Shown piece after piece: positions 37,126-48,365 of a stretch of DNA of 64,000 nt. Source of the stretch: Adiantum capillus-veneris (taxonomy: Eukaryota > Streptophyta > Polypodiopsida > Polypodiales > Pteridaceae); the NCBI GenBank assembly GCA_014529385.2, contig CM043964.1, positions 132,836,420 through 132,900,419 of the forward strand, written 5' to 3'. Made by a program: the position numbers and the translations under genes. The notes beneath the pieces were generated by a model. It had not been told where the DNA came from. It saw only the letters and a program-made list of their open reading frames with translations, and did no database searches. Each line of letters begins with the position of its first letter. Within the stretch, counting starts at the first letter, position 1.

Positions 37126-38870
37126 ACAACATATCTGTAAAACAACTCAAGTTAGCTCAAAAATTTTCGAGGGTCATTCTGAGGGACAATCAGTTTGCTC
37201 TTTTTGTTAAGAGGTTGGCTTCTTCTTTCGGCTCTTTTGTTAAGGAGTTGCTTCTCCTTTCGTCCAAATCGGAACTCTTGATATTCCGGCGTAGTAAAAT
37301 TAATCATCACACCCAGACCGCACTCATCTTCCACGGATTTCTTAATGCACTAAAATTACATACCCCAGGTAATCTCATCCAATTAGGAATATTCAATGGT
37401 TGGCACATCACAATGCAACACAAATGCTCACATATGCATGTTACAAGACATGAAACATAAAGTCGCCAATGAACTCTCCCCTCTCAAATAACCATCCAGG
37501 TCCAAGCCATGAGATGTTCAATGACTCCCTCGTCACTCCTCCCGTAAATAACCTAAAAAGGTTCGGGCCATGAGATATAGAGGCCCTTTGCAACCCAGAT
37601 TTTCTAGAACTTGAGGTCCTCAATGTTATGGAACTTGCCATGGTCTAGAATTTGAAACCGGGTCAGAGATTTTCCTTCCATCGTTAGTCCAAAGCCCTCA
37701 TATTGCGTCTTGAAGTCTGTGACTTGCTCATCTCTTGCGTGTAGAGAGAGACATGGTCGTAAGGATATCGGCTTCTACTAAAGGTTTTCTTGACCCACTT
37801 TTACACTTGTGAGTGTCTAACCATGCTTTGTTGGTTTGGCATTTGGTATTGGACCAAAGGAGGTAGATAGCCCAATACTTGTTGGATCACATTCTGCTCA
37901 AAGGGTATTTGTGGTTGGAATGGCCTTGAGTGGTCGGATAACCGTTGTTCCGGTTTGGCATTCCAAGATTCTAAAATGTACTCCCTATTGATGTTGCATT
38001 CAGAAGGGTTTGTGAGAATCTTGCACTATGAGCTTCATTTTCTAAAACTATATGAGGATTGGGTAAAACCGCTTCTTGCATTAGGAAAAATTTGGACTCT
38101 CAAAGGGCTCTATAAGGACTTTGACTTTCTCTTTCTTATCCAAAACGGGCATACGATAAAATTTCCACAAATGAAATCAAAACTTTGACTTCTATTTTGA
38201 CTTTGACTTTGACTTTCTCTTTTTTATCCAAAACGGACGTACGATAAAATTCTTACAAATGAAATTAAATCTTGTTGGACCTTTTGGATTTTGAAAATAC
38301 TCATCAAGATCTATCCATTGATATATACAATGCCATCAAATTCTTTATATTCTAAAAGATTCCATTTTTTAATGTAACAACTCTATCTTATAAATGGAAT
38401 CTCTGCTCACATTTCAACTTGAGTGGGGAAGCCATACCTTCTACAAATAAACTCCAAATGTTTCAGAATTTGGGTTTGGGGATTTAGAACCTACTTTTTA
38501 AGATCTTTCCAATGATATGTTGGTTGATAGGGTATTGAATAAGTGTTTATGTACTTCACCGGTGGGTTACCCACTTTAGACAAGAGAGGCAAAGTCAAAC
38601 CTCCTTATAGGGCCCCTTAGAGAGTCCAAAATTTTCCTAATGGTGCTCAAAATTTCTAAATTGTTTGTCTAGGTTTGTCCCTATGTGGTGCAAAGATTCT
38701 GAAGCTTGTGGCATTACGTGTGGTTTTCCTATGGGTAGCAACCCTCTCACTAGGAGACCTCTGTAGGTGTAAGCATTCTAGGTATTAATCCTTAATTAAG
38801 TACTTAAACTCATGATTAAGAGTTAAGAAACTTGAACTGTACTCCAAGACAAGACTTAGAAGACTCTGTG
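37126..38870. other. Unassigned DNA with a small tandem duplication
   Basis: No gene is recognised. About 65 bases at 38116-38185 are repeated with an 88-base offset at 38204-38272 (GACTTTCTCTT.TTATCCAAAACGG). The right part is probably R-U5 sequence of the LTR described next. Confidence 0.5.
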
Positions 38871-40745
38871 TTTTGAATGTGTGATACAAGGGCTCCTTAT
38901 ATAAGAGACGAAGAGACATAAATGAAAAGACGTCTCCTGGCGAAGAGACATGACTTTAGACGTAAAGACACATCCTTTCGGCGAAGAGCTGCAACCATTG
39001 GGTGAAGAGTCGCAACCATAGAGCGAAGGGGTGTGTGGCTTTTGGCAAAGATACACGTCTCTTGGGCGAAGGGGTGTGACCATCCAAGCGCAGGGGTTCT
39101 CCTTGGCATGGCACTTCGTGTATATGCAACTAGGAGTAGATGTATTCCTGTTATTATAGTCACAATCATGACATTCCCTCCCATTTAAAATGAGAGCCCG
39201 TGTCAAAGAAATGACTTCTAATGTTGACAGAAGTCTGGAAAAGCATTGAATCTTCGAAAATCTTCGATCTTTGAGTTATCGAAAACCTTTGTCTTGAGCC
39301 TTTGCTTCTTGCAAAACCTTTTCGCATTGACTGCTAAATCCCATGTCATTGCATTATTCAAAGACTTTTTAGAAGAATCTGGCTTAATCAGGTTGACTGC
39401 AACAAGAGATTGATCTTCAAAATTCTTCATGCGATGTAAGACTTTTGATTCAAAATCTTCTAGTTACTTCAAAATATTTGCGGAAGAGGAAATCTTCTCA
39501 AGGTACTCTTCAGATGGGGTAACTTCAACTTTATGAATCACTGGAGAGGATTTTGGCGTGAGACTGTAATCATCTTTCAATAATGAATCCCAAAACTCTT
39601 CAGAATCATCTTCAAAAACTATCACTTCATGACTTGCAATTGGCTTGTCATCATCCAGCAAAGAATCAAAGAAAGCATAGTCGTCTTCAGACTCTGAATT
39701 TGCAACTATCTCCTTATCTTTGTCTGGTAACGAAGTATCACATGGAAAACCTTTTTGCTTGAAATCATCTTTGTCTTCACCAATTGATTCAGAAGAAGTT
39801 AATGAATTCAAAAATTCATCAATAATAATATCTGCATCTTCATCAAAAATCATATTCTCTTCATAATCCATTGTATCATGTCATTTGACTTGTACACCTG
39901 AGGCTTAAATCACTCTTTCCGCCTGAGAAATCTCGTGTAAAGTCAATTCATGTTTATCTTTGAAGAAATTGATAGTATATCCTTGAAAGCTAATTGCTTG
40001 ATCATATTGGAATAACCAATGCTGCCTAAGAATCATGTCTGTAATAAGATAAAGGCATGACTTTTGAAATTCAATTGATCTGCATAAGTTTTAATCTCAA
40101 ACTGCAATTGTCGAACTTTCTGATCACAAGTTAAAATTTATCTATCTGCTAATTCCACATTATATAAGTGAGATGTCGTCTGAGTTGGTAAACCAAGCTG
40201 TTGAACTATCTGACTGCTGACGATTTTTTTTATAGCATCCGCCGTCCACCAAAATATTAATGGAGCGACCATTGATAGTTCCAAGAAGGCTCAAAACTTG
40301 ATTTGAGAGAGGCTCCAAAACTGAAGAATTGCACTGAGCATGCTTCATAAGAATAGGCGTATCCTTTGAGACACAAATTGTATTGACCACAGATTTTCCT
40401 TTATCCTCTTTCAAGGGGATTTAACATACTTTACACTTCAAATGTTAGTGGTTAGGTTAGTAAAGTTAGTCAAAATTAGCATCAAATTAATAAAATTAGC
40501 ACATTGGAAACGAAGCGAAATTAGTAAGGGTTAACATGAAATTAGTGAAATTGGGGGTGGAATTGGGGATTTGGGGTCTTCATAACTCAACATTAGCATC
40601 TTTTTCTTGCACATCATCATCAAATCACAACCAAAAATTGAGTTACACACACTCAAAAACCAACAAAATTAGTAGTGAAATTACTCTATTCTACACATCC
40701 TAAACTCACTAGCTTAGGATATCGATCCTCGGCAACGGTGCCAAA
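38871..40745 (-). pseudogene. Remnant LTR retroelement F: protease fragment, acidic ORF, 3' LTR start
   Basis: On the minus strand, a retropepsin-like segment at 40414-39900 opens with LSLLGTINGRSINILVDGG, where the catalytic triad is DGG; it soon frameshifts. It is followed by an acidic frame (39871-39464) rich in D, E and S. A purine tract (plus 39174-39186) then precedes an LTR beginning TGTCATGATTGTG at 39173, with a TATATAAGG promoter-like site at about 38895-38905. No reverse transcriptase or integrase lies between protease and LTR, so this is a non-autonomous or deleted element. A GGCACCGTTGCCG sequence at 40730-40743 (minus) resembles primer-site regions of plant LTR elements. Confidence 0.6.
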
Positions 40746-41017
40746 CGTAGGGAGGCGTTGTAGCACGACCTAATCGCAACCCACACAAAACTATCAAATC
40801 CGTGGATCGGCAACCCGGTTAGGGCATGGAAGCATGAGCATCGGATGAATGGGATAGAGGATTCAAGAGATCACCTCTCCAATGCAAGTAGAGATTAGCC
40901 ATGGCAAGACTAACTCTAAACCTACTCTAATCATTAATCAATTAATCTCCTACACTACAACATGTTGCGCGAATACTGGCGCGCAAATACCGATTTGAGT
41001 TTATTTTTAAAATGAAC

Positions 41018-41276
41018 TAAGTCGGTATACGCATCGGTATCCGCCTCGGAATCAACACGCTTATATACGCGTCGATATATTCAGCATCGGTATAAACGCT
41101 TGTATACACGTCGATATAAGCGCTGAAATACGTATCCAAATAAGCTATTATATACACGTCGGTATAACCCTCTGAATTCACGATTATATACGCGTCGGTA
41201 TGTTCGTCTAAATACGTGCTGGAAATTATAGGTCGTTTTCGACGCGTATACCGGCGCCTATACAGACGCATATAGT
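41018..41276. repeat. CACTA left subterminal repeats
   Basis: About ten degenerate copies of a 12-base motif around CGTCGGTATAC, in both exact and drifted forms, lie within 330 bp of the left end. The same motif recurs at the right end. Confidence 0.8.
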
Positions 41277-41281
41277 AGCGC

Positions 41282-42067
41282 TGTCAGGAGTTTTTTGGAG
41301 CAAGGGATTGCGCATATGTACATATACATGCATGGTGCATCAAATAAAGAATTGCCCATTTTTCAGAGGCAGGTGGTTACGTATTCCCCACATGTGTACA
41401 GGTAGGACAATATGTACATAGTGAATCGATTTTCACTATTACCAGTACCACTGTGTTTTTTCTACAATAAGGAGGATTTGGTAGCGCGTAAAACTTCTTG
41501 AGGAAGCTATCCGCGGGCCAACGACATGAGGTCAGCAGGTGCGTTAGATGGCATCTAGTGGCGTCAGGAGGGTGAACGAGGTCAATATTTGCACGCGGAT
41601 GAGGACGGACACAACGTGGGTGTTTTCTTGTGAGAGTTATGCAAAAAAGTCATCATTAGGACCACTTTTTGGGGCCACTTCACGTGGTGGCGAGATGCAT
41701 TATTGGAAAAAAGTTGAGTGCCAGGTGTGCGAATGATGCAAAAAGGTGACAACTATGCACTGCGAGGTCAGTTTTTGGCCTGTTCGGGGTCCATTTGAGG
41801 TCATCTAAAAGGCCAAGGGTGCCCAACTAAAAAATCTAAGTGTGGGAACTGAAAAAACAGAGAGAAGACCAGAAAAAACGTGGAGAAGAGAGGAGGAACA
41901 GCCGCAGCTGTGTTTTTGCTCATTTTGGAGCCTGTTTGGCCGTAAACTGCTCATCCGAGGTCGGATTTGAGCACTTTGACATTGTAGACTAGGGATTTGG
42001 GCCGTTCCGGACGGGATGGCGCTGTCCATTTTGCCAAATTCCTCACTCTTTTCCTACTGTTTTTCTG
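41282..42067 (+). repeat. 5' LTR of the Tat-like element, 3' part missing
   Basis: It begins TGTCAGGAG and matches the 3' LTR (48366 onward) over ~786 bases with roughly 25-30 differences by eye (about 96-97% identity). After GTAAGTTTCT the two LTRs diverge. The 3' LTR continues for another ~350 bases to its terminus, whereas this copy goes straight into other DNA, so its R-U5 end and probably the primer site are deleted or replaced. Confidence 0.85.
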
Positions 42068-42982
42068 TGTAAGTTTCTGTACAGGTAGCTGGAGTACAGT
42101 GATATACTAGCAGTGATGTCACTTGCAGTTGTTGTGGGAATGCATCACTTGGCGCCTATTTGAGCGCATTGTCTGCTGGATTGTACGTTACTTGTGGAAA
42201 CTGCCATTGTACGCATTTTTGGAGCCAAACTTGGTTGTATTTGGCAGTCCCAGCCATTTCTGAGACTTGGTCTGGAAGATAGTCATTTCTGAGACTTGAC
42301 TATATGCGATTTGCATTAGCCTTCGTGTGAGGGTCGATAGCGTGAGGTTTTTATTGAGCTGGGGGATTCTCAAATGTGGAGATCCTTTCGGTGATACAGG
42401 TAGCTGCAGCACCCTTTTTGTGACCTCGCCATAGGCTATGTACTAGTGATTCCTACTTGATGCTCGGGTTCTATTGTTGACAGTTTATGCATACATAGAT
42501 AGTCTATATTTTGGGTTCCTACTGCTCTACTTCTTGGAAAACTCTGTCGAAATTTTCCCAAGTTATGATGGCTGGTTTTTTGGTATTTTGAGCCATTTAT
42601 GCTGTTATGCTGCTGAAATTTTGGCAAAATCAGAGGTTGAGTCAGGTGTGCCTTCTTGGGAGCTTCATGGTTGGCTTTAATGGATGATCAAAATGGCCCT
42701 CAGTTCACTCCTTTTCATTTAACTCAAAGAATTCAGATTAATGTTCATGTGTCCAGGAAGATATTTTTCCAGCAGCGCATAGTCTTTATGTTTGGGCCAA
42801 GAAGATTGAGAGAGATCCTGGAATGTCCTTTGCCTGTTGTAATTCCGATGATCAACTATGAAAACTCATTTGATGTGCATGTGTTTGTTCTCATCTAAAG
42901 CTGAGCTCCATTGAAGTTTCTGGGGATTGAGTAGTGAAACGTTTTGGGTTCTTGCACGTGTGTTTGAAGGGGTTCTCTAGCC
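42068..42982 (+). other. Leader of the Tat-like element
   Basis: This is the non-coding stretch between the shortened 5' LTR and the polyprotein start. No TGGTATCAGAGC-type primer site or other clear primer-binding site was found in it. Confidence 0.6.
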
Positions 42983-45900
42983 ATGGCTTTCTCTTATCCG
43001 GAGTTTCATGGAAGAAGTGATGAAGATGTGGAGGACTTTCTGGAAAAGATGGAGGTTGCCTGCATTAGCAACCAGATTCATGAACCGGCGCAAATGTTAC
43101 GTCTTCTCCAAATTTGTTTGAAGAGTGATGCACGAGCTTGGTCCAAAGCATTTGAAGAGGAGTTGCATATGGCTGATCCACCTATAAGATTGAGTCGGGA
43201 CAATCTAAGGCATGGATTGGAAGTGGAGTTTGTGAAGATAGAAGATCCTGACAAAGTGTGGCAAGAAGTACAAGGTTTGGTGCAAAAGGAAGGTGAGCCA
43301 GTAGATGCGTACATACGTAAGTTCTCATTGGCATGGGAGCGGATGTGCAAGGCCTTAGCACCACAGGTACCCCCGTCTGACATGATGAAGAAGGACAGGT
43401 TCTTGGCTGGTCTTTGGGAGAATATACGTTGGAGAGTGGAGCTAAAGAAGCCTAGGACATATGAAGATGCACTAGAGGTAGCAAGGAACAAAGAGTGGAA
43501 GCTGAGGAAAATGAGCCAGTTAGGGGTGGAGTCTTTGCCCATGAGGTCTGAATTTCAGCCTATGGACTCTTTACAAGGTCGTATGTCAGGGGTTCATCAT
43601 GAACCAGTGGCTCCTGTTACTACTCAGGTTATGACAGCAGTAGTCACTACAACAGTGCAAGATGATGGGCTAAGGCAATACATGAGGCAAATGGTAGATT
43701 TGATGAAGAATCTCAGCCTAAACATGCTAGGTCAAGTGGGAAATAATCGAGGTCGAGGGCGGTTTGCAAATCAGCCAGGAGGTGAAGAAAGGCCTAGGAA
43801 TGGTGTTGGACAAAGCAATGGTAGGTTTTGGAGGCAGATGCCCACATGTTATAATTGTGGAGAGTTGGGTCACATCAGCCCGCAATGTGATAAGCCACCA
43901 AGGATGGGGGGAGACATGTATCCATTGCCAAGACATGTGCTAACTAGGTCAAATGGTTATGGCATCGAAATTAAGGGAGACGAAAGAACCAGTGGACTGA
44001 CCCACAAGGAAAAGGGAAATACAAAAGTGCTAAGTGTAGTCACCTTGGAGAAGGCATCAAAGCTAGAGGATACATTAGTGATGCCTATTGGGAAGAGGAC
44101 CACAGAGGAAAAGGAAGGAAGAAGTGCCCCAGGTCCTAGTAAGAAGAAAGGAAAGAGCCATGAAGGCGAGGATGTCAAGGCCAAGAGGAAAAGGAGAGCT
44201 CGTCGAAAGTTTCATGTTTCAGATTTTCCACTAGGGGATGGGCAATTAAGCTATGACTTGAAGGAGGATCTGACGAGCAGGAAGGCAGATGTTACTTTTG
44301 GGCAGCTTATAGAGATGGTGCCTAAGCTAAAGCGACAGTGGAAGAGGATGGTTAACCCAATGGAGAAAGAGCCAGAGAGAGGTTCAAGGAAGGTGTTGGC
44401 AATGGACGAGCTACCAGACATTTGTCCAATAGTAGATGTGTGGCATAAAAGGAAAAATTTGGGACAAGGTTATGTGGATGGCGGAGCCCAAATATGCGTC
44501 ATAACACACTCATGCGTTGAGAATATGGGTCTCACATTGGCTGGGGTGTCAGGTTTTCAGATCAGATTGGCAAACCATCAAAAAGTAAAATGCTTGGGTG
44601 TTGTAAAGAGCTTAGAAGTGGAGGCATATGATGCAAAGGCAGTGGTTGATTTTCATGTGATGCCAGCAAGGTTGGGAGCATATCCTATTATACTGGGCAG
44701 ACCATGGTTACGTGTAGTGGGAGCCGTTCAAGATTGGCGACATGGTACGATTAGCCTCTATGGAAAGACAGGTACCAAGAAGCTTTATAATATGGAAACA
44801 AGGAAACGCTTAGAGGAGCTTTATGAAGATGAGGATGAGTCTAGTGATGAAGAATCTTCCACGGTGACAGATGAGGACAGTGATAGCACTACGAGCAGTG
44901 ATGAGGATGCTGATGTTGCATTTCTTTTGATGGATAAAGAAATCCAGGAGTGTGGTTTAGTCGCATTTGCGAATGAGGTTGAAGATGAAAGTGAAGGGCC
45001 TTCTGAAGTGATTGAAGGGCTGATGCAAACCAAGGTTGAGTTGTCAAAGAAGCAGGAATTAATGACGCAAATGATTAGTGGAGACCTCTCAGCTATGGAG
45101 AAGGATATATATTTGTATATGCTGGCTAGTTTTCCTGATTTGTTCATTACTTCATATGAAGAGATCAGAGGGTTCAAGGGTGAAGAGATGCATGTAGAGC
45201 TGAAAGAAGGTGCTAAGCCAGTGCGGCAAAGGCTAAGAAGGATGGGTCAAGAGAAAATGGAAGCCTTGCGGGTAGAGGTGGACAAGTTATTGAAGGCAGG
45301 GTTCATAGTTCCAGTGGAGACCACAGAATGGGTGAGTCCAGTTGTAGTCAGTCCAAAGAAGGATGGGAAGTGGAGAATTTATGTGGATTTTAAACCCTTA
45401 TACGCAGCCACTAAGAAGAACCCATATCCTCTTCCATTCATCGATCAGGTCTTGGATTCAGTGGCAGGTTATGAGAGGTACAGTGTGTGTGATGGTTTTT
45501 CAGGCTATTTTCAATTGAAGATTGCTCTTAAAGACCGCACAAAGACAACTTTTATTACGCCATGGGGCTGCTATTGCTACACAGTATTGCCATTTGGGTT
45601 GTCAAATGGACCTTCCTTCTATCAAGGGAGAGCAAATTGGGTGTTGGAACCATTCATTGGTAGTAGTTCTGTTAAAGCTTTTATGGATGACTTCTGTGTC
45701 TATAGCAGTAGGGCTGATCACCATGAGAAGCTGCAGATGGTATTGGCTCGATATGATGAATGTGGAGGACAACTAAATCCAACGAAATGTCATCTAGCAC
45801 AGCCAAGGGTGAAGTTATTGGGCCATATGGTGTCAGAAAATGGCATTGAGGCTGATCCAGATAAGGTGAAGTCTATTATTCTTCTTTCATCACCTATGAG

Positions 45901-48337
45901 TACAAAGCAATTGGCAACCTTTATACACAAAGTGAAGTACATGGCACGGTTTATTCCATTGTCTTCGCAGCTTCTTTATCCATTACAGCAAGTGGCAAAG
46001 CATGATCCATTGCAATGGGATGAAAAGTGTGAAGAAGTGTTTCAAGAGGTGAAAGAGGTGTTAGGGGGGTTGTCAGCCATGCAAGCTCCTGATTGGGAGA
46101 AAGTTTTTTATGTAAATCCATCAGTAGGGGATGATGCCATTGGAGCTATGCTATTGCAAAAGGGGAAGGGCAGCCATTATATGAGGCCAGTGTATTGTGC
46201 AAGCCGAGTGAAGTTGGTAGCGGAGAGAAAGTTATCGGAAGTAGAGCTAGTGATGGCCAGTGTAATATTTGCTTGTCGACGATTTCGTCATTACTTGCTA
46301 CCACGGCCTTTTGTTTTCTTGACGAGTTATGCCTTTTTGCCACAGTTAATTAATGGTATTAACATGTCAAATGTGGTGAAGAAATGGGTAATTGAGCTGC
46401 AAGAGTTTGAGTTCTCTTTTCTAGTGGAAGATAGTACAAGGGCTACCCTAGCTGATTTGTTGACATACAAGGAGAATCCCCTTATTGTTAAGGAAGAGGT
46501 GGTGAGAAAGGTAGTTGAAGAAGTTCCACAGATCAGCAATGCACATGTGTTGTTCTTTGATGGTTCATACAGAAAGAGCCACGATGCAGCTTCAGGGGGT
46601 ATAGCACTTTATGATCCAGAGGGGAAGCTAGTATGCAAGAGAGGGTTCAAATTGGATGCGCATAGTAACAATGAGGCTGAATATGCTACATTGGAAGCCG
46701 GATTACACATTTTTTTGAAGCATGGGGTTCGAAGGCTGAGCATAAAAGGTGATGCCTTGTTAGTGGTGAAGCAAGTGCTGGGTGTGTGGAAGAGCAAGAA
46801 CACCTCATGGAAGGAAATGTGCTTTAGAATTAAAGGCCTGTTAAAAAATTTTGAAGCATGGATCATCAGACACATTGAACGTGCTCTAAATGGAGAGGCA
46901 CATGAAGCAGCTCAAGGCATGATTGGGGAGCTATTTGTGTTGAGGACCACTTTACCTCTTTATCATCGCCGGGAAAGTTTGGCTCAAGAAGAGGAGTTTT
47001 TGCTAACAGGAATCATTCCAAAGGAGATTCAGAAGTCTAAGAAGTATGGATTTGTGCGTAGAGCATACAGGTACAAATTGATTGGTGATGTCTTATACAT
47101 GAAAGGGGCTGATCTCGTGTTGAGACGTGTACCTTGGCGGGAGGAGCTTTACAGAGTGTTGGAAGAGAATCATGAAGGCGCATGTGGTGGCCATTTTTCT
47201 CTAAAGATCACCTTGCATAAGATTTTGCAAGAGGGGTATGTATGGCCTAGTTTGCACAAGGATGTTCACCATTGGTGTAGGTCTTGCAATAGGTGTCAAG
47301 CGTTGGGGAAGAGAGTGTTGAAGCCAGAGCTACGAAAAACCATTATGGCGTTTGATGTGTTTGAAAAGTGGGGGATTGATGCAATAGGCCCGTTACCTAT
47401 CACAAGCAGGGGCAAAAGCTATATCTTGACGGCAGTGGACTATCTCTCTAGATGGACAGAGGCTATAGCAGTAAAACAGATCACTGCAAAGGATGTGGCA
47501 AAATTTGTGTATGATGAAATATGTTGCAAGTTTGGGGTGCCATTAGAGCTACTTTCAGATAAGGGGCCAGGATTTAGAGCTAAACTGCTAGACTTCTTAT
47601 GCACAAAGATGAAGATTAGGCACCAGCATACCACTCCTTATTACCCACAGTGTAATGGCTTAAATGAAAGATTCAATGGTGAGTTGGTACAGATTCTTTC
47701 GAAAGTGACAGAGCACCAAGGAAAGAATTGGGATTTGGAATTGCCTAGTGCATTATGGACTTACCGTACTTCGGTGAAGACAGGTACATGGTTTACTCCA
47801 TTTCATTTGGTGTATGGAAAAGAAGCACTATTGCCTGTGGAAGTAGAGTTGCCTGCGGTCAAGATGTTAGAAAAGTTGCTTGGGCCGCCTAGTGATGCAT
47901 TCAAAGAGAGGCTCTTGCAGTTACAAGAGGTCCAGTTGGATAGGATGAGCGCATTGGAGCATTATGGACAGATGCAGGATAAGGCTTTGGCAAAGATAAA
48001 TGAACAGATCAAAAGTAAGGGTATCAAGAAATATGACTTGGTTTTGCGCTACAACAGTAAGCTGGACAACACCTTCCAAAAGAAGTTTCAAATTAAGTGG
48101 GAAGGCCCTTTCAAGGTAGTGGAGTGTTTTCCAAATGGCACATATCAGCTGGCTAACCTGGATGGTGTTCTACATAAGTCAAGGGTAAATGGGTTGTGTC
48201 TTAAATTTTATCATGCTAGATTGATGATGGTGGAGCAAGATGAGCTGTCTGTGGAGCAAGCAATGTTGGTGAAGGATGAGGAGACCTGTGATGCGGTGAG
48301 TCTCATATCTGTCTTTGCTGCCGCTGATCATGAATGA
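42983..48337 (+). CDS. Gag-pol polyprotein of a Tat-like Ty3/gypsy retrotransposon (1784 codons, intact frame)
   Basis: One uninterrupted frame holds all expected domains. They are gag capsid (residues ~1-180), a CCHC zinc knuckle CYNCGELGHISPQC (289-302), and a retropepsin with active site DGG (VDGGAQ, ~499) ending ILGRPWLRV. Reverse transcriptase follows, with VDFKP (~800) and FMDD in place of YxDD (900-903), then the attached RNase H (~1035-1160). A second, archaeal-type RNase H comes next (FFDGSYR at ~1190; NNEAEY; KGDALLVV), in which the usual final AD pair reads AH. Integrase closes the order, with a zinc-binding region from ~1397 and core residues D1466, D1526, E1562 (35 residues between the last two). 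No chromodomain is seen. Two RNase H domains before integrase identify the Tat lineage. The intact frame suggests recent insertion, but the damaged 5' LTR probably prevents autonomous transposition. Confidence 0.93.
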   Translation: MAFSYPEFHGRSDEDVEDFLEKMEVACISNQIHEPAQMLRLLQICLKSDARAWSKAFEEELHMADPPIRLSRDNLRHGLEVEFVKIEDPDKVWQEVQGLVQKEGEPVDAYIRKFSLAWERMCKALAPQVPPSDMMKKDRFLAGLWENIRWRVELKKPRTYEDALEVARNKEWKLRKMSQLGVESLPMRSEFQPMDSLQGRMSGVHHEPVAPVTTQVMTAVVTTTVQDDGLRQYMRQMVDLMKNLSLNMLGQVGNNRGRGRFANQPGGEERPRNGVGQSNGRFWRQMPTCYNCGELGHISPQCDKPPRMGGDMYPLPRHVLTRSNGYGIEIKGDERTSGLTHKEKGNTKVLSVVTLEKASKLEDTLVMPIGKRTTEEKEGRSAPGPSKKKGKSHEGEDVKAKRKRRARRKFHVSDFPLGDGQLSYDLKEDLTSRKADVTFGQLIEMVPKLKRQWKRMVNPMEKEPERGSRKVLAMDELPDICPIVDVWHKRKNLGQGYVDGGAQICVITHSCVENMGLTLAGVSGFQIRLANHQKVKCLGVVKSLEVEAYDAKAVVDFHVMPARLGAYPIILGRPWLRVVGAVQDWRHGTISLYGKTGTKKLYNMETRKRLEELYEDEDESSDEESSTVTDEDSDSTTSSDEDADVAFLLMDKEIQECGLVAFANEVEDESEGPSEVIEGLMQTKVELSKKQELMTQMISGDLSAMEKDIYLYMLASFPDLFITSYEEIRGFKGEEMHVELKEGAKPVRQRLRRMGQEKMEALRVEVDKLLKAGFIVPVETTEWVSPVVVSPKKDGKWRIYVDFKPLYAATKKNPYPLPFIDQVLDSVAGYERYSVCDGFSGYFQLKIALKDRTKTTFITPWGCYCYTVLPFGLSNGPSFYQGRANWVLEPFIGSSSVKAFMDDFCVYSSRADHHEKLQMVLARYDECGGQLNPTKCHLAQPRVKLLGHMVSENGIEADPDKVKSIILLSSPMSTKQLATFIHKVKYMARFIPLSSQLLYPLQQVAKHDPLQWDEKCEEVFQEVKEVLGGLSAMQAPDWEKVFYVNPSVGDDAIGAMLLQKGKGSHYMRPVYCASRVKLVAERKLSEVELVMASVIFACRRFRHYLLPRPFVFLTSYAFLPQLINGINMSNVVKKWVIELQEFEFSFLVEDSTRATLADLLTYKENPLIVKEEVVRKVVEEVPQISNAHVLFFDGSYRKSHDAASGGIALYDPEGKLVCKRGFKLDAHSNNEAEYATLEAGLHIFLKHGVRRLSIKGDALLVVKQVLGVWKSKNTSWKEMCFRIKGLLKNFEAWIIRHIERALNGEAHEAAQGMIGELFVLRTTLPLYHRRESLAQEEEFLLTGIIPKEIQKSKKYGFVRRAYRYKLIGDVLYMKGADLVLRRVPWREELYRVLEENHEGACGGHFSLKITLHKILQEGYVWPSLHKDVHHWCRSCNRCQALGKRVLKPELRKTIMAFDVFEKWGIDAIGPLPITSRGKSYILTAVDYLSRWTEAIAVKQITAKDVAKFVYDEICCKFGVPLELLSDKGPGFRAKLLDFLCTKMKIRHQHTTPYYPQCNGLNERFNGELVQILSKVTEHQGKNWDLELPSALWTYRTSVKTGTWFTPFHLVYGKEALLPVEVELPAVKMLEKLLGPPSDAFKERLLQLQEVQLDRMSALEHYGQMQDKALAKINEQIKSKGIKKYDLVLRYNSKLDNTFQKKFQIKWEGPFKVVECFPNGTYQLANLDGVLHKSRVNGLCLKFYHARLMMVEQDELSVEQAMLVKDEETCDAVSLISVFAAADHE

Positions 48338-48365
48338 TCTAGCAGGCTAGGGGATGGGCAAATTA

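Noticed and set aside
41548-41736. Small ORF conserved in both LTRs (also 48623-48820) as a gene
   Set aside because: Its conservation is explained by the LTRs being copies of each other. No domain or start context supports it.
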